Assembly (NCBI GenBank): GCA_036654415.1
Contig: JAVVSB010000031.1
Coordinates: 1-24,503 of the forward strand
Source of the DNA: Mucinivorans sp036654415
GTDB lineage: Bacteria > Bacteroidota > Bacteroidia > Bacteroidales > Rikenellaceae
Reading direction: 5' to 3'
DNA: 24,503 nucleotides
The translations under genes were made by a program, and so were the position numbers. The notes below the pieces were generated by a model, which was given only the letters and a program-made list of their open reading frames with translations, made no database searches and was not told where the DNA came from. This document shows, in pieces, positions 1 through 8,396 of this stretch; within the stretch, counting starts at the first letter, position 1; every line of letters begins with the position of its first letter.

Positions 1-5
1 AGGGG

Positions 6-950
6 CTATTGTTTGGAGACCTTCGCCGTTATATACATCCCTGGGCGGAACTGTGCATTGGCCTGGTTGACCTGTGCCAAGACCTCCACCGAGCGGGTCT
101 TTAGGTCCACCTGCTGGCCAATGGCCACAACCACTGCTTGGTAGGTATTCTTATCCAGGCTGTTCACGCGAAAGAGCACCATGTCGCCCACCTTTATTTT
201 ATTCAAATCTTTTTCATAGGCTGTGATTGAGAGCAGAATTTTACTTTTGTCCACCATTTCGCACAGTGGCTCGCCAGCGGCAATATGTTTGCCCAGGTTG
301 AGCTGAACTTTACTTACATAACCTGATAGCGGGGCCCTAACCTCCAACATGGGTTCAATGCCATTAGTGAGCAGCGAGCTGGTGGATACCCCTAGCAGTT
401 TAAGCTGAGCCGCGGCCGCATCGTGGCGACTTTTCATCGACACGTAGTCAGCCTTGCTCTGTTGCAGCTTTTTCTGTGAGGCCACCTCGTCCTTGGCCAA
501 GGTTTGTTGGCGCAGGTACTCTTTTTCGAGGAACTCTCTCTGGGCCGAGCTCTCCAAGAAAGATTGTTGAAGGGTAATAAATTCGGGATTCTCAATGGTT
601 GCCATCACCGTCCCTTTTTTTACATAACTACCCGCCATCACCTCCACCGAACGTACCGTGCCAGCCATGGTCAGACTCACGGTGGCGTAATTCTGTGGTG
701 GAATGGTCATCACTCCGTTCATGGTGGCCACATTGGCTATGGCTGTGGCCGAACTTACGGCATCCACTGAGGGTTGTTGGGGATTGTATCCCGCGGCTGC
801 GGTACTGTCGGTGGTTGTGGCCCCCGATTCGGAATCCGTGGCCACTAAAGCGGTGCTATCGGCAGCGGTTGTAGTGGTACTTGGTGTAGAGCCGCAGGCT
901 GCCAAGAGCGAGAGTGAGGCTGTGAGCAAAAGTTTTGTTGAGGTATTCAT
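6..950 (-). CDS. RND efflux periplasmic adaptor lipoprotein (CusB/HlyD family)
   Basis: This is the membrane-fusion protein that links the inner-membrane RND pump to the outer-membrane factor in the periplasm. The protein starts with a lipoprotein signal (lipobox LAAC, lipidated Cys19). A roughly 45-residue Ser/Thr/Ala-rich linker follows, then a barrel-sandwich half, a charged coiled-coil hairpin (about residues 105-165), the second lipoyl half (LSGYVSKVQLNLGKHIAAGE) and a beta-barrel region ending in RPGMYITAKV, the usual adaptor order. I chose the ATG at 950 because it lies 4 nt after the stop of the upstream pump gene and directly precedes the signal peptide. The alternative ATG at 974 would overlap the pump gene and put eight odd residues in front. 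It is co-transcribed with the pump. No His- or Met-rich metal-binding stretch is visible, so the substrate is open. Confidence 0.9.
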   Translation of the reverse strand: MNTSTKLLLTASLSLLAACGSTPSTTTTAADSTALVATDSESGATTTDSTAAAGYNPQQPSVDAVSSATAIANVATMNGVMTIPPQNYATVSLTMAGTVRSVEVMAGSYVKKGTVMATIENPEFITLQQSFLESSAQREFLEKEYLRQQTLAKDEVASQKKLQQSKADYVSMKSRHDAAAAQLKLLGVSTSSLLTNGIEPMLEVRAPLSGYVSKVQLNLGKHIAAGEPLCEMVDKSKILLSITAYEKDLNKIKVGDMVLFRVNSLDKNTYQAVVVAIGQQVDLKTRSVEVLAQVNQANAQFRPGMYITAKVSKQ

Positions 951-954
951 TTGG

Positions 955-3900
955 TTAATTGTTATATAGTTCATACTCTACAGCTGCCACGTCGTATAGA
1001 TAGAGTGTCTCGAAGTAGCCACGGCGAATTTCGAGTGCCGAACCAATACTCTGCACAAATTGTGTGATGTCTATCTCGTTAGAGTTTAGTTGTAGTTGTG
1101 TGGCGCGAATAAGCTCTTGAGACTCTTTGAGTGCCGAGGTGTTGTAGAACTGAAGGCTTTGGCGGTAGCCAATAATTGACTGTCGAAGTTCGGTTAGGGT
1201 GTTGCTCAAGTTGCGCAGAGAGGTCTGGGCATCGTTTTGGGCGATAAAATTATCTATCTTGGCCTGCTTGATGCGGCTCTTTTGAGGCAAGGCAAAAAGC
1301 GGCAGCGAGGCTTTTACACTCCAGGTGCTGAGCCCTCTGACGGGTTGGATAGTCTGGTTGTTGTAGCCCACGGCCAGCTCTGGAAAAAAGCGGCTACGCT
1401 CCACATGGAGCTGTTTGGTGGTCTCCTTAAGGCGACTGTTGAAGTAGTCGATGTATATTTGCGAAGGCTGCTCCATGGAGGTGGTCTCTGTCTCTATTTG
1501 GAACAGTGTGGTGTCGCTGGGCACGGAGTTCTCGTCCAAAAAACAGGCCCAGCGCAAACGGTTCAGAGCCACCGTCTGTTGTTGGCGGGCCTGGAAGAGT
1601 TTGTTATGCATGGTAGCGGCTGTTGTGGCCATCATGTTACGCTCCAGAGGTGTTATTTCGCCTTGGTTGTAGCGTACCTGAGCGGCATGTTGTAGTTGCA
1701 GGGCCAGCTGGTTGTGGTTCTCGTATAGACGACACAATTCGGTGGAGTATAGGTAGTAGACCCATGCTCGTTTGGCCTCGGCGGTTATCTCTTTGACCAC
1801 CATTTCGCGGTAGAGTTTCGAGGTGTTGACCTGTTGGCGCACCAGAGCATCTTTATAAAACGGGGTCATCAGTGAGCCCAGAGGCTGTTCAATTGCCCAC
1901 TCGCTGTCGTTGCGGTCGGGTCCGTTAATTTGTCCTCGCGAATAGGTGACACTAATGGGGCCAACCTCCCACGAGAGGCCGTACATGGATTTGGCACGTT
2001 CGATAGAGGCTCCTGCCGACTTTAGTCTTGGACTACTGGACAAAGCTGAGTTCAGAGCCTGCTCCATGGTGACACTCTCTTGTGCCAAGACGTTTGATGG
2101 GACCCCAAGCATTATAAAGAGGGCTAGAAACGGCAGAAAACGACGTACTATCCGATTGCGCCTTAGCAGTGTGGTGGTGGCCACCAAGCGATAAAAGACA
2201 GGAATGATGAGCAGGGTGAGGATGGTGGAGACTATCAACCCTCCGATAACCACAGTGGCCAATGGCCTCTGCACTTCGGCTCCAGCGGTGGTGGCAATGG
2301 CCATAGGCACAAAGCCAAGCGAGGCCACCAACCCCGTCAAGAAGACAGGACGCAGCAGGTGCGGGGTGCCTTGGGCTATAATTTTGTCGGTCGACAGACC
2401 GTACTTGGTGCGCCGCGCTATGTCGTTGAAGTGGTTAATCATCAATATCCCGTTTAGGACGGCCACCCCGAAGAGGGCAATAAAACCAACCCCAGCCGAG
2501 ATGCTAAAGGGCAACCCGCGCAGATAGAGAGCACAGATACCTCCGATAAGAGATAGCGGCACGGTACTAAAGACCACCAAGGTGTAGGTTACACTCTTGA
2601 AGGCGAAAAACAGCAACAGCAGAATGAGTGATAGTGCAATAGGTACCACCACTAGCAGGGTGTTGATGGCGTTTTGCAGGTTTTCAAACTGGCCGCCATA
2701 TTCAAAGTAGTAACCCGCGTCCAGTTTTACATTCTCCTTTAGGGTCTGTTGAATTTGTCCCACCACCTGTTGAATGTCGGCATTACGCACGTTAACCCCA
2801 ATCACCACACGTCGTTTGGTGGCATCGCGGTTGATTTGCAGCGGGCCGTTGACTAGCTCTATCGATGTCACCTCGCTCACTGGAATCTGCACCCCATCGG
2901 CCGTACGGACAAAAAACTTATCTAGGTTCAAGTCAGATACTTTGTTTGGGTCCAAACGGACAACTAGGCCAAAGCGACGTTCGTTTTCAAAGACCGTTCC
3001 AGCAGTTTCGCCTGCATAGGCGGTGCGAATTATGGTGTTTAGCTCGCGGATATTAACTCCGTAGCGGGCAATCTTCTGCCTGTCATATTTGACAACCAGT
3101 TGAGGTAAGCCCATGGCCTGCTCTACCTGCACATCGGCTGCGCCAGGAATCTTCTCCACAAATTTGGCAGCCTGCTTGGCCTTGGAGTAGAGCTCCGCCA
3201 TATCTTCGCCATAGAGTTTGATGGCCACATCGGCTTTAGCTCCAGTCATCAACTCGTTGAAGCGCAGCTGTATGGGTTGACTAAAATTAAATTCAGCCCC
3301 CTTTATTCCACTCAGGGCCTGTTTCATTTTGTCAACCATCTGCTCGCGCGAGGTGGCCGAGGTCCACTCCTTAAAGGGCTTCATAATAATCATTATGTCG
3401 GCATCTTCCACCGCCATGGGGTCGGTGGGCACTTCGGCAGTACCGATTTTGGCCACTACGTGTACTATTTCGGGAAATTTATCTTTGAGGGCCTTTTCGG
3501 CATGTTGGCTCAGAGCAATACTTTGGCTGAGCGAGCTTCCCGCGGGTAGGGTCATCTGCATGGCGAAGTCCCCCTCGTCGAGCGTGGGGATAAACTCAGC
3601 CCCTAGGCGCGTAAAAAGCAATAGGCTACACACCATGGCCGTAAAGGCCACCCCAACGGTTGACCAACCGTGGTGAAGGCAAAATTTTAGAGCTCGGTGG
3701 TAGACCTTGTTGAGCCAGGCAAAGAAGCGGTCGGCCAGGGTTCGCTTAACCACAATATGACGTTTGAGCAGTAGTGAGGCCATCATAGGCACATAGGTCA
3801 ACGATAGGATAAGTGCCCCGATAATGCAGAAAACCAAGGTCTTGGCCATGGGGGTGAAATATTTTCCCTCAATGCCGTTTAGAGTCAGCAGTGGGAAGAA

Positions 3901-5277
3901 GACAATCAAAATAATAATGACGGCGAAGGTGGCCGAACGAACTACATTACTGGCTCCAGCCTTGACCTGTAAGTTCATCTGCTCGGGCGAGAGGGTTAGT
4001 CCATTGAACCGTTTGGTGTAGAGGTGGGCCATAAGCCCCTCCATGATTACTATAGAGCCGTCGACCACAATCCCAAAGTCGATAGCCCCCAGGCTCATCA
4101 GGTTGGCCGAGACCCCAAAGAGCCTCATCAAAATAAAGGCAAAGAGCATGGCCAAGGGTATAACCGAGGCCACGATAAGCCCCGCGCGTAGATTCCCCAA
4201 AAAGAGAATCAACACCACAAAGACGATTAGTGCCCCCTCGATTAGGTTCCCAATAACAGTCGAAATGTTGCGGCTAACTAGGTGGGCACGGTTGAGGTAG
4301 GGGCTAATATGCACCCCCGCGGGGAGCATTGTCTGAATCTTGGCCACTCTGGCCTCGAGCTCTTTGGTCACCACATTGGCATTAGCCCCACGGAGCATCA
4401 TGGCTATGCCACCCACACACTCGCCTGTGCCATCCATGGTCATGGCTCCAAAACGTTTTGGAGCCCCAAATTGTACGGTGGCAATGTCACTCACGTGGAT
4501 GGGTATGCCGCCTCGGTTGGCCACCACAATCTGTTCAATGTCACTTATCTTGGCCGTTACCCCCTCCGAACGGATATAGTAGGCGCGGTTATCTTTTTCG
4601 ATATAGCTGCCCCCCGTGTTTTGGTTGTTGGCACTCAGGGCATCGAAGACCTCGCTGATGGATATATCCATCGAGTAGAGTTGGTCGGGGTCAATGGCCA
4701 CCTCGTATTGCTTAAGGTAACCACCAAAACTGTTAATCTCCACAATACCAGCTATGCCCGACAGTTGTCGTTTGACAATCCAATCTTGGATTGTTCGCAG
4801 CGACATGGCATCGTACTGGTTGCGGTATTCGGGGTCCACATCGAGAGTGTATTGGTAAATTTCGCCCAGACCAGTGGTTATGGGCATCATCTGAGGTGAG
4901 CCTAACTCGGGTGGAATCTCGCCTGCAACGGTTTGAATCTGCTCGTTGATTAGTTGTCGGGCATCGAGCACGGCCACACTCTCTTTGAAGACCACTGTCA
5001 CTAGCGATAGACCAAAGCGCGAGACCGAACGTATCTCTTGCACATTCATAATATTGCTCATGGCCACCTCTATTGGGAAGGTGATGAGCTGCTCCACCTC
5101 TTGTGGGGCCAGTGTTGGCGAGACAGTCACAATCTGAACTTGGTTGTTGGTGATGTCTGGCACCGCATCCACCGGTAGGGTGAGCATGGCGTAAATGCCC
5201 CCCAGGAGCAGGAAAAGGGTGGTCAATCCTACAAAAAGTTTATTCTTGACCGAAAAGCCGACTATTGCATCGAACAT
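955..5277 (-). CDS. HME-type RND efflux pump fused to a TolC-like outer-membrane factor (CusA/CzcA family)
   Basis: Residues 1 to about 1038 are a proton-driven RND transporter. The TM4 signature DFGIVVDGSIVIMEG carries the three acidic residues D400, D406 and E413 typical of heavy-metal-efflux RNDs, and the N-terminus (VKNKLFVGL, LPVDAVPDITNNQVQI) matches CzcA/CusA proteins. Residues about 1066-1440 are a complete outer-membrane-efflux domain with long coiled-coil helices. Between them, about 1039-1065 (nt 2083-2163), lies a basic stretch (RRNRIVRRF), a hydrophobic core and VLA-QE, which looks like a Sec signal peptide with a cleavage site. Such RND-OMF fusions are known in Bacteroidota. Length is about 1040 residues for a normal pump plus about 375. 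With the adaptor downstream this makes a full tripartite pump. Metal specificity cannot be told from the sequence; cation export is inferred from family. Confidence 0.93.
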   Translation of the reverse strand: MFDAIVGFSVKNKLFVGLTTLFLLLGGIYAMLTLPVDAVPDITNNQVQIVTVSPTLAPQEVEQLITFPIEVAMSNIMNVQEIRSVSRFGLSLVTVVFKESVAVLDARQLINEQIQTVAGEIPPELGSPQMMPITTGLGEIYQYTLDVDPEYRNQYDAMSLRTIQDWIVKRQLSGIAGIVEINSFGGYLKQYEVAIDPDQLYSMDISISEVFDALSANNQNTGGSYIEKDNRAYYIRSEGVTAKISDIEQIVVANRGGIPIHVSDIATVQFGAPKRFGAMTMDGTGECVGGIAMMLRGANANVVTKELEARVAKIQTMLPAGVHISPYLNRAHLVSRNISTVIGNLIEGALIVFVVLILFLGNLRAGLIVASVIPLAMLFAFILMRLFGVSANLMSLGAIDFGIVVDGSIVIMEGLMAHLYTKRFNGLTLSPEQMNLQVKAGASNVVRSATFAVIIILIVFFPLLTLNGIEGKYFTPMAKTLVFCIIGALILSLTYVPMMASLLLKRHIVVKRTLADRFFAWLNKVYHRALKFCLHHGWSTVGVAFTAMVCSLLLFTRLGAEFIPTLDEGDFAMQMTLPAGSSLSQSIALSQHAEKALKDKFPEIVHVVAKIGTAEVPTDPMAVEDADIMIIMKPFKEWTSATSREQMVDKMKQALSGIKGAEFNFSQPIQLRFNELMTGAKADVAIKLYGEDMAELYSKAKQAAKFVEKIPGAADVQVEQAMGLPQLVVKYDRQKIARYGVNIRELNTIIRTAYAGETAGTVFENERRFGLVVRLDPNKVSDLNLDKFFVRTADGVQIPVSEVTSIELVNGPLQINRDATKRRVVIGVNVRNADIQQVVGQIQQTLKENVKLDAGYYFEYGGQFENLQNAINTLLVVVPIALSLILLLLFFAFKSVTYTLVVFSTVPLSLIGGICALYLRGLPFSISAGVGFIALFGVAVLNGILMINHFNDIARRTKYGLSTDKIIAQGTPHLLRPVFLTGLVASLGFVPMAIATTAGAEVQRPLATVVIGGLIVSTILTLLIIPVFYRLVATTTLLRRNRIVRRFLPFLALFIMLGVPSNVLAQESVTMEQALNSALSSSPRLKSAGASIERAKSMYGLSWEVGPISVTYSRGQINGPDRNDSEWAIEQPLGSLMTPFYKDALVRQQVNTSKLYREMVVKEITAEAKRAWVYYLYSTELCRLYENHNQLALQLQHAAQVRYNQGEITPLERNMMATTAATMHNKLFQARQQQTVALNRLRWACFLDENSVPSDTTLFQIETETTSMEQPSQIYIDYFNSRLKETTKQLHVERSRFFPELAVGYNNQTIQPVRGLSTWSVKASLPLFALPQKSRIKQAKIDNFIAQNDAQTSLRNLSNTLTELRQSIIGYRQSLQFYNTSALKESQELIRATQLQLNSNEIDITQFVQSIGSALEIRRGYFETLYLYDVAAVEYELYNN

Positions 5278-5285
5278 AGTTATAG

Positions 5286-5318
5286 GGTTTTATCTTGTTA
5301 CAAAGGTAAGATAAAACC
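5286..5318. promoter_or_regulatory. Perfect 11-bp inverted repeat, candidate operator of the efflux operon
   Basis: GGTTTTATCTT (5286-5296) and AAGATAAAACC (5308-5318) are exact reverse complements separated by an 11-nt spacer. The spacer and first arm base contain the -7 element of the efflux promoter, so a dimeric repressor or activator bound here would cover the promoter. The pattern is seen directly; the operator role is inferred. No regulator gene is adjacent in the window. Confidence 0.6.
5301..5308 (-). promoter_or_regulatory. -7 promoter element of the efflux operon (TACCTTTG)
   Basis: On the minus strand the sequence reads TACCTTTG, matching the Bacteroidota -7 consensus TAnnTTTG, and ends 23 nt before the pump ATG. 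No TTTG at the usual 19-21 nt spacing was found upstream, which fits a promoter that needs an activator or is held by the surrounding inverted repeat. Confidence 0.55.
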
Positions 5319-5385
5319 AATGGTTTGGTACCCAAAAAAAAGGTGAAGTGACCATTTTTCACTCTCAACTATCTCTTGGCGGCTT

Positions 5386-6894
5386 TTACTTTTTGAGCCC
5401 TTTGAGTCGATAGAGGTAGTGGCTCATCACGTGGCGGCCACGGCGATAGACCTTCAGTGTGTCGGGTGGGCAGATGCTGTCGAAGCGCGCGCCATATAGC
5501 TCCTCAGGGTTAAGCATATATGGGCTGCTGTTAAGCAGATAGAAGTCCATTCCTGGGTGTATTCCTCCGCGGCGGCGGTTAATCCATTCGTAGTAGTGGG
5601 TCGAGACCAACCGCCCCATGGTGAAGGTCTTGAGCCCCATCGGCAGGGCCACATAGTTGTCCACATGGGCCGCGTAGTCCCAACAGTAGTGCAGCAGTGG
5701 TGTACCCGCGCGCATACGTCCTGCAGCGGTGTCGGCCCTATAAATTTGGGCAAACTGCTCTCCTGCTTGGTGCCACCCGTACATGTCGAGCGAAAAATCA
5801 TCGCCTCCAATATCCTGGACCTCAGTGCCCCGTTTGTCCAGTTCAATGATGCCATAGTTAACCTGCAAAACCCCCACAATCAGCACCGTTAAAGCTAAGG
5901 ATGCGCTACAAAAGGCCACCCGTAGCCCCGCTTTGGGTAGGCTGTCAAGGTAGGCCGCCCCCACCAATATAAGGGCAAAATAGGCTGGAGCCGACCAGTG
6001 GGGTAGGGTCTCACGCGTGAGGGCCACACCCCAAAACAGCAACACCATGGGCAGTGAAAATATAAGCAGCAACCACATCTGCCGCCCCTGCATAAACTTT
6101 CGTCCCCGAGCCCAGGCCACTATGGCTGTCACTATAACCACAAAATTAATGGGGTTGTTGTAGCCTATGCCACCTAAGAGTTCGCGCCCGAAAAAGAGCC
6201 AGCGGTATGGCTCCACTACCCTGCCCGAGGCGTGGTAGGTGAAACTTATAAAGTCGTTGGCCGCATTCCAATAGACCACGGGGGTGATAAGTAGTAGCGA
6301 AAGTAGTGCTGCCACCCAGAGCGACCACCCCTTGAGCCACGTGCGATTAAAGAGCAGGATATAGAGCCCCGCCGCTGCCCAAAGGTAGCCCCCCGTATAT
6401 TTACTCAACATGGCCAGCCCCACACATAGTCCAGCCATCAACATCCGATAGTGGGGTAGAGCTGTCTCTGAGCGCGGCAATATCTCCATAAAGAGCCATA
6501 AAGCCATTAGCCAAAAGAGGCTCAGTGGACTGTCTGGCATGATAAAGGTCCCCACAATGACCGAGCAGTAGAGCGAACCCGTGTAGAGTAGGGCGGCGAT
6601 AAGCCCGCGCCGCTGTCCACCCCCCATGCGGTAGATGATATATGTATTGATGGTGCCTATGATAATAGGGCCCAAGCGCACCATCCATTCACTGGCATGG
6701 ACCGAACCCAAAGTGGTGAGCCACACCGTCCAGGCCACCAGTGGTGGGTGGTCAAAGTAGCTCCAATCAGGCATCAGAGCAAAAATGCGATAGTAGACCT
6801 CGTCGTTGCCCAGCTCCACAGAAGAGCCCACTACTAGGCGCACCAAAAAGGAGAGCCCCATCAACCAATATAATTTACGAATATAACTTTTCAT
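5386..6894 (-). CDS. GT-C membrane glycosyltransferase, ArnT/PMT-like (GT39 family)
   Basis: A 502-residue polytopic membrane protein with many hydrophobic segments. Early in the protein, after the first membrane segment, it has the family signature: acidic pair D31-E32 in LGNDEVYYRIF and then FDHPPLVAW (H49-P50-P51), as in ArnT and protein O-mannosyltransferases, which move a sugar from a polyprenyl-phosphate donor to a lipid or protein acceptor on the outer side of the inner membrane. The C-terminal third is soluble-looking and probably periplasmic. I chose ATG 6894 (MKSYIRKLYW) since the upstream in-frame extension runs through the promoter region and into the divergent gene. Donor and acceptor sugars cannot be predicted, and no arn-type or O-antigen genes lie nearby. 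Confidence 0.85.
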   Translation of the reverse strand: MKSYIRKLYWLMGLSFLVRLVVGSSVELGNDEVYYRIFALMPDWSYFDHPPLVAWTVWLTTLGSVHASEWMVRLGPIIIGTINTYIIYRMGGGQRRGLIAALLYTGSLYCSVIVGTFIMPDSPLSLFWLMALWLFMEILPRSETALPHYRMLMAGLCVGLAMLSKYTGGYLWAAAGLYILLFNRTWLKGWSLWVAALLSLLLITPVVYWNAANDFISFTYHASGRVVEPYRWLFFGRELLGGIGYNNPINFVVIVTAIVAWARGRKFMQGRQMWLLLIFSLPMVLLFWGVALTRETLPHWSAPAYFALILVGAAYLDSLPKAGLRVAFCSASLALTVLIVGVLQVNYGIIELDKRGTEVQDIGGDDFSLDMYGWHQAGEQFAQIYRADTAAGRMRAGTPLLHYCWDYAAHVDNYVALPMGLKTFTMGRLVSTHYYEWINRRRGGIHPGMDFYLLNSSPYMLNPEELYGARFDSICPPDTLKVYRRGRHVMSHYLYRLKGLKK

Positions 6895-6896
6895 GA

Positions 6897-6938
6897 CAAC
6901 AAAGATAGTAAGATTACCATTTTTTTGTATCTTTGTTG
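6897..6938. promoter_or_regulatory. Mirror-image divergent promoters (two TATCTTTG boxes)
   Basis: CAACAAAGATA (6897-6907) and TATCTTTGTTG (6928-6938) are a perfect 11-bp inverted repeat with a 20-nt spacer. Each arm contains TATCTTTG, the -7 element: 6900-6907 on the minus strand for the glycosyltransferase and 6928-6935 on the plus strand for the ricT-like gene. Each box occupies the -33 region of the other, so the two promoters probably compete. The minus box ends only 5 nt before the glycosyltransferase ATG, implying an almost leaderless transcript. Confidence 0.6.
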
Positions 6939-6959
6939 CATAAAAAATATTATAACGAA

Positions 6960-8396
6960 ATGAGTTGCTGTAAGAAAAAAATATCACGAGGTTGTTGTTT
7001 TGGGGTCTCGGAACAGACGGGGCTCTCTACGGTGGAGAACATCTCTGGAGGTCATAAACTCGAAGTTTACGACTGGATGGAGCACCTACCCAACCCGCTA
7101 AGTAGTGACCAAATATACGAGATACAGTTTAAAAATACACGTAAGGGGTTCTATATCAATAGTGAAGGCTTGTCTCTTCACAAGGGCGACATTGTTGTTG
7201 TGGAGTCGCAACCAGGGCTGGATATTGGCACAGTATCCATGTGTGGCGACTTAGTGGCCAGACAGATGAAGCGTACGGGTTTCAACCCCACGGGTTGCGA
7301 GTTTAAGAAAATTTTGCGTCGTCCAGGCACCTATGATATTGAACGTTGGCAAGAGGCTATTGCCTTGGAACATAGCACCATGATTCGTTCGCGTGTGATT
7401 TCTAGCGACTTGGGGCTCGATATGAAAATCGGTGATGTGGAGTATCAGGCCGATAGGCTCAAGGCCATCTTTTACTATATTGCCGACCAGAGGGTTGACT
7501 TCCGTGAGCTAATCAAAATTCTGGCTGAGCAGTTCCGCATTAGGGTGGAGATGAAGCAGATAGGGGCACGCCAAGAGGCTGGACGAATTGGAGGTATAGC
7601 TGGTTGCGGTCGCGAATTATGCTGCTCGACATGGCAGAATAATTTTTCATCAGTTGGTATCAATGCTGCTCGAGTTCAAGATATTTCGCCCAACCCTCAA
7701 AAATTGGCTGGGCAGTGTGGTAAGCTCAAGTGCTGTCTCAATTATGAGATGGATGTCTACGCTGATGCGCGTAGCAAGATGCCTCGTATCAATGGCCCCT
7801 TAGAGGCTATGGATGCTCAGTACCACCTTATTAAGGCTGATGTGTTGCGTGGATTGATGTATTTTGCTTCTAATCCGCACTCCATCTCCTCGGTCATCAC
7901 TTTGGGTAAGGAGCAGGTGCGCGAGATTATAGCCATCAATCGCCGTGGTGAAAAGATAGAGAGTATCGAGTCATATAGTATTCAACCAGTTGAGCTTGAT
8001 GAACCAACATATGAAAATGTGGTGGGCCAAGACTCCTTGACCCGTTTCGACAGCTCCTCACGCGGGGGGCGTGGTGGCCGTGGTCGCAACAATCGTGCTG
8101 CGCGAGGCACTGGGGGCGATAAAGTGGCAGATGGTGCTGCTAGACAGGCCGCGCCACAAGAGTCCCCCACGCCAGAGAAGAGTACCCAAGAGCGTGCACC
8201 ACAGAATAGACCACCTCAAAACAACCGCCCTGCCAGGGGGCCAAAGTCTAACTCAGAACCACAATCGGCTAAGACAGTGGAGGGGGAGGCAGAAAACCGT
8301 TCACGCTCACGTAACAACAATAATCGTCGTCGTGCTTCGCGTGAAGGGCGTCCAGCGCGTACACCTCAGGAGCCCAAGAGCCCAAAAACGGAGTAG
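6960..8396 (+). CDS. ricT: PSP1-domain protein, RicT/YaaT-like, with RGG-rich disordered tail
   Basis: The N-terminal two thirds is a PSP1 domain with the characteristic Cys clusters CGRELCC (C216, C221, C222) and CGKLKCCLNYE (C253, C258, C259). In Bacillus YaaT/RicT the equivalent protein works in the Y-complex, which carries iron-sulfur clusters and affects RNA processing and development; its job in Bacteroidota is not known to me. Extra Cys pairs lie at the start (SCC, GCC). Residues about 355-478 are low-complexity, with RGGRGGRGRNN and many Arg, Asn, Pro and Gln, suggesting an RNA-binding or phase-separating tail. ATG 6960 was chosen because the earlier in-frame TTG at 6933 falls inside the -7 promoter element. 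gldH starts directly at the stop codon, so the two are translationally linked. Confidence 0.85.
   Translation: MSCCKKKISRGCCFGVSEQTGLSTVENISGGHKLEVYDWMEHLPNPLSSDQIYEIQFKNTRKGFYINSEGLSLHKGDIVVVESQPGLDIGTVSMCGDLVARQMKRTGFNPTGCEFKKILRRPGTYDIERWQEAIALEHSTMIRSRVISSDLGLDMKIGDVEYQADRLKAIFYYIADQRVDFRELIKILAEQFRIRVEMKQIGARQEAGRIGGIAGCGRELCCSTWQNNFSSVGINAARVQDISPNPQKLAGQCGKLKCCLNYEMDVYADARSKMPRINGPLEAMDAQYHLIKADVLRGLMYFASNPHSISSVITLGKEQVREIIAINRRGEKIESIESYSIQPVELDEPTYENVVGQDSLTRFDSSSRGGRGGRGRNNRAARGTGGDKVADGAARQAAPQESPTPEKSTQERAPQNRPPQNNRPARGPKSNSEPQSAKTVEGEAENRSRSRNNNNRRRASREGRPARTPQEPKSPKTE

Noticed and set aside
4282..4899. 205-codon plus-strand frame opposite the RND pump
   Set aside because: It lies wholly inside the well-supported pump gene, has no recognisable domain or promoter, and is rich in His/Val/Gly as expected of an antisense shadow.
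6895..6987. N-terminal extension of the glycosyltransferase
   Set aside because: It would cross both divergent promoters and the ricT-like start; the family N-terminus fits ATG 6894.
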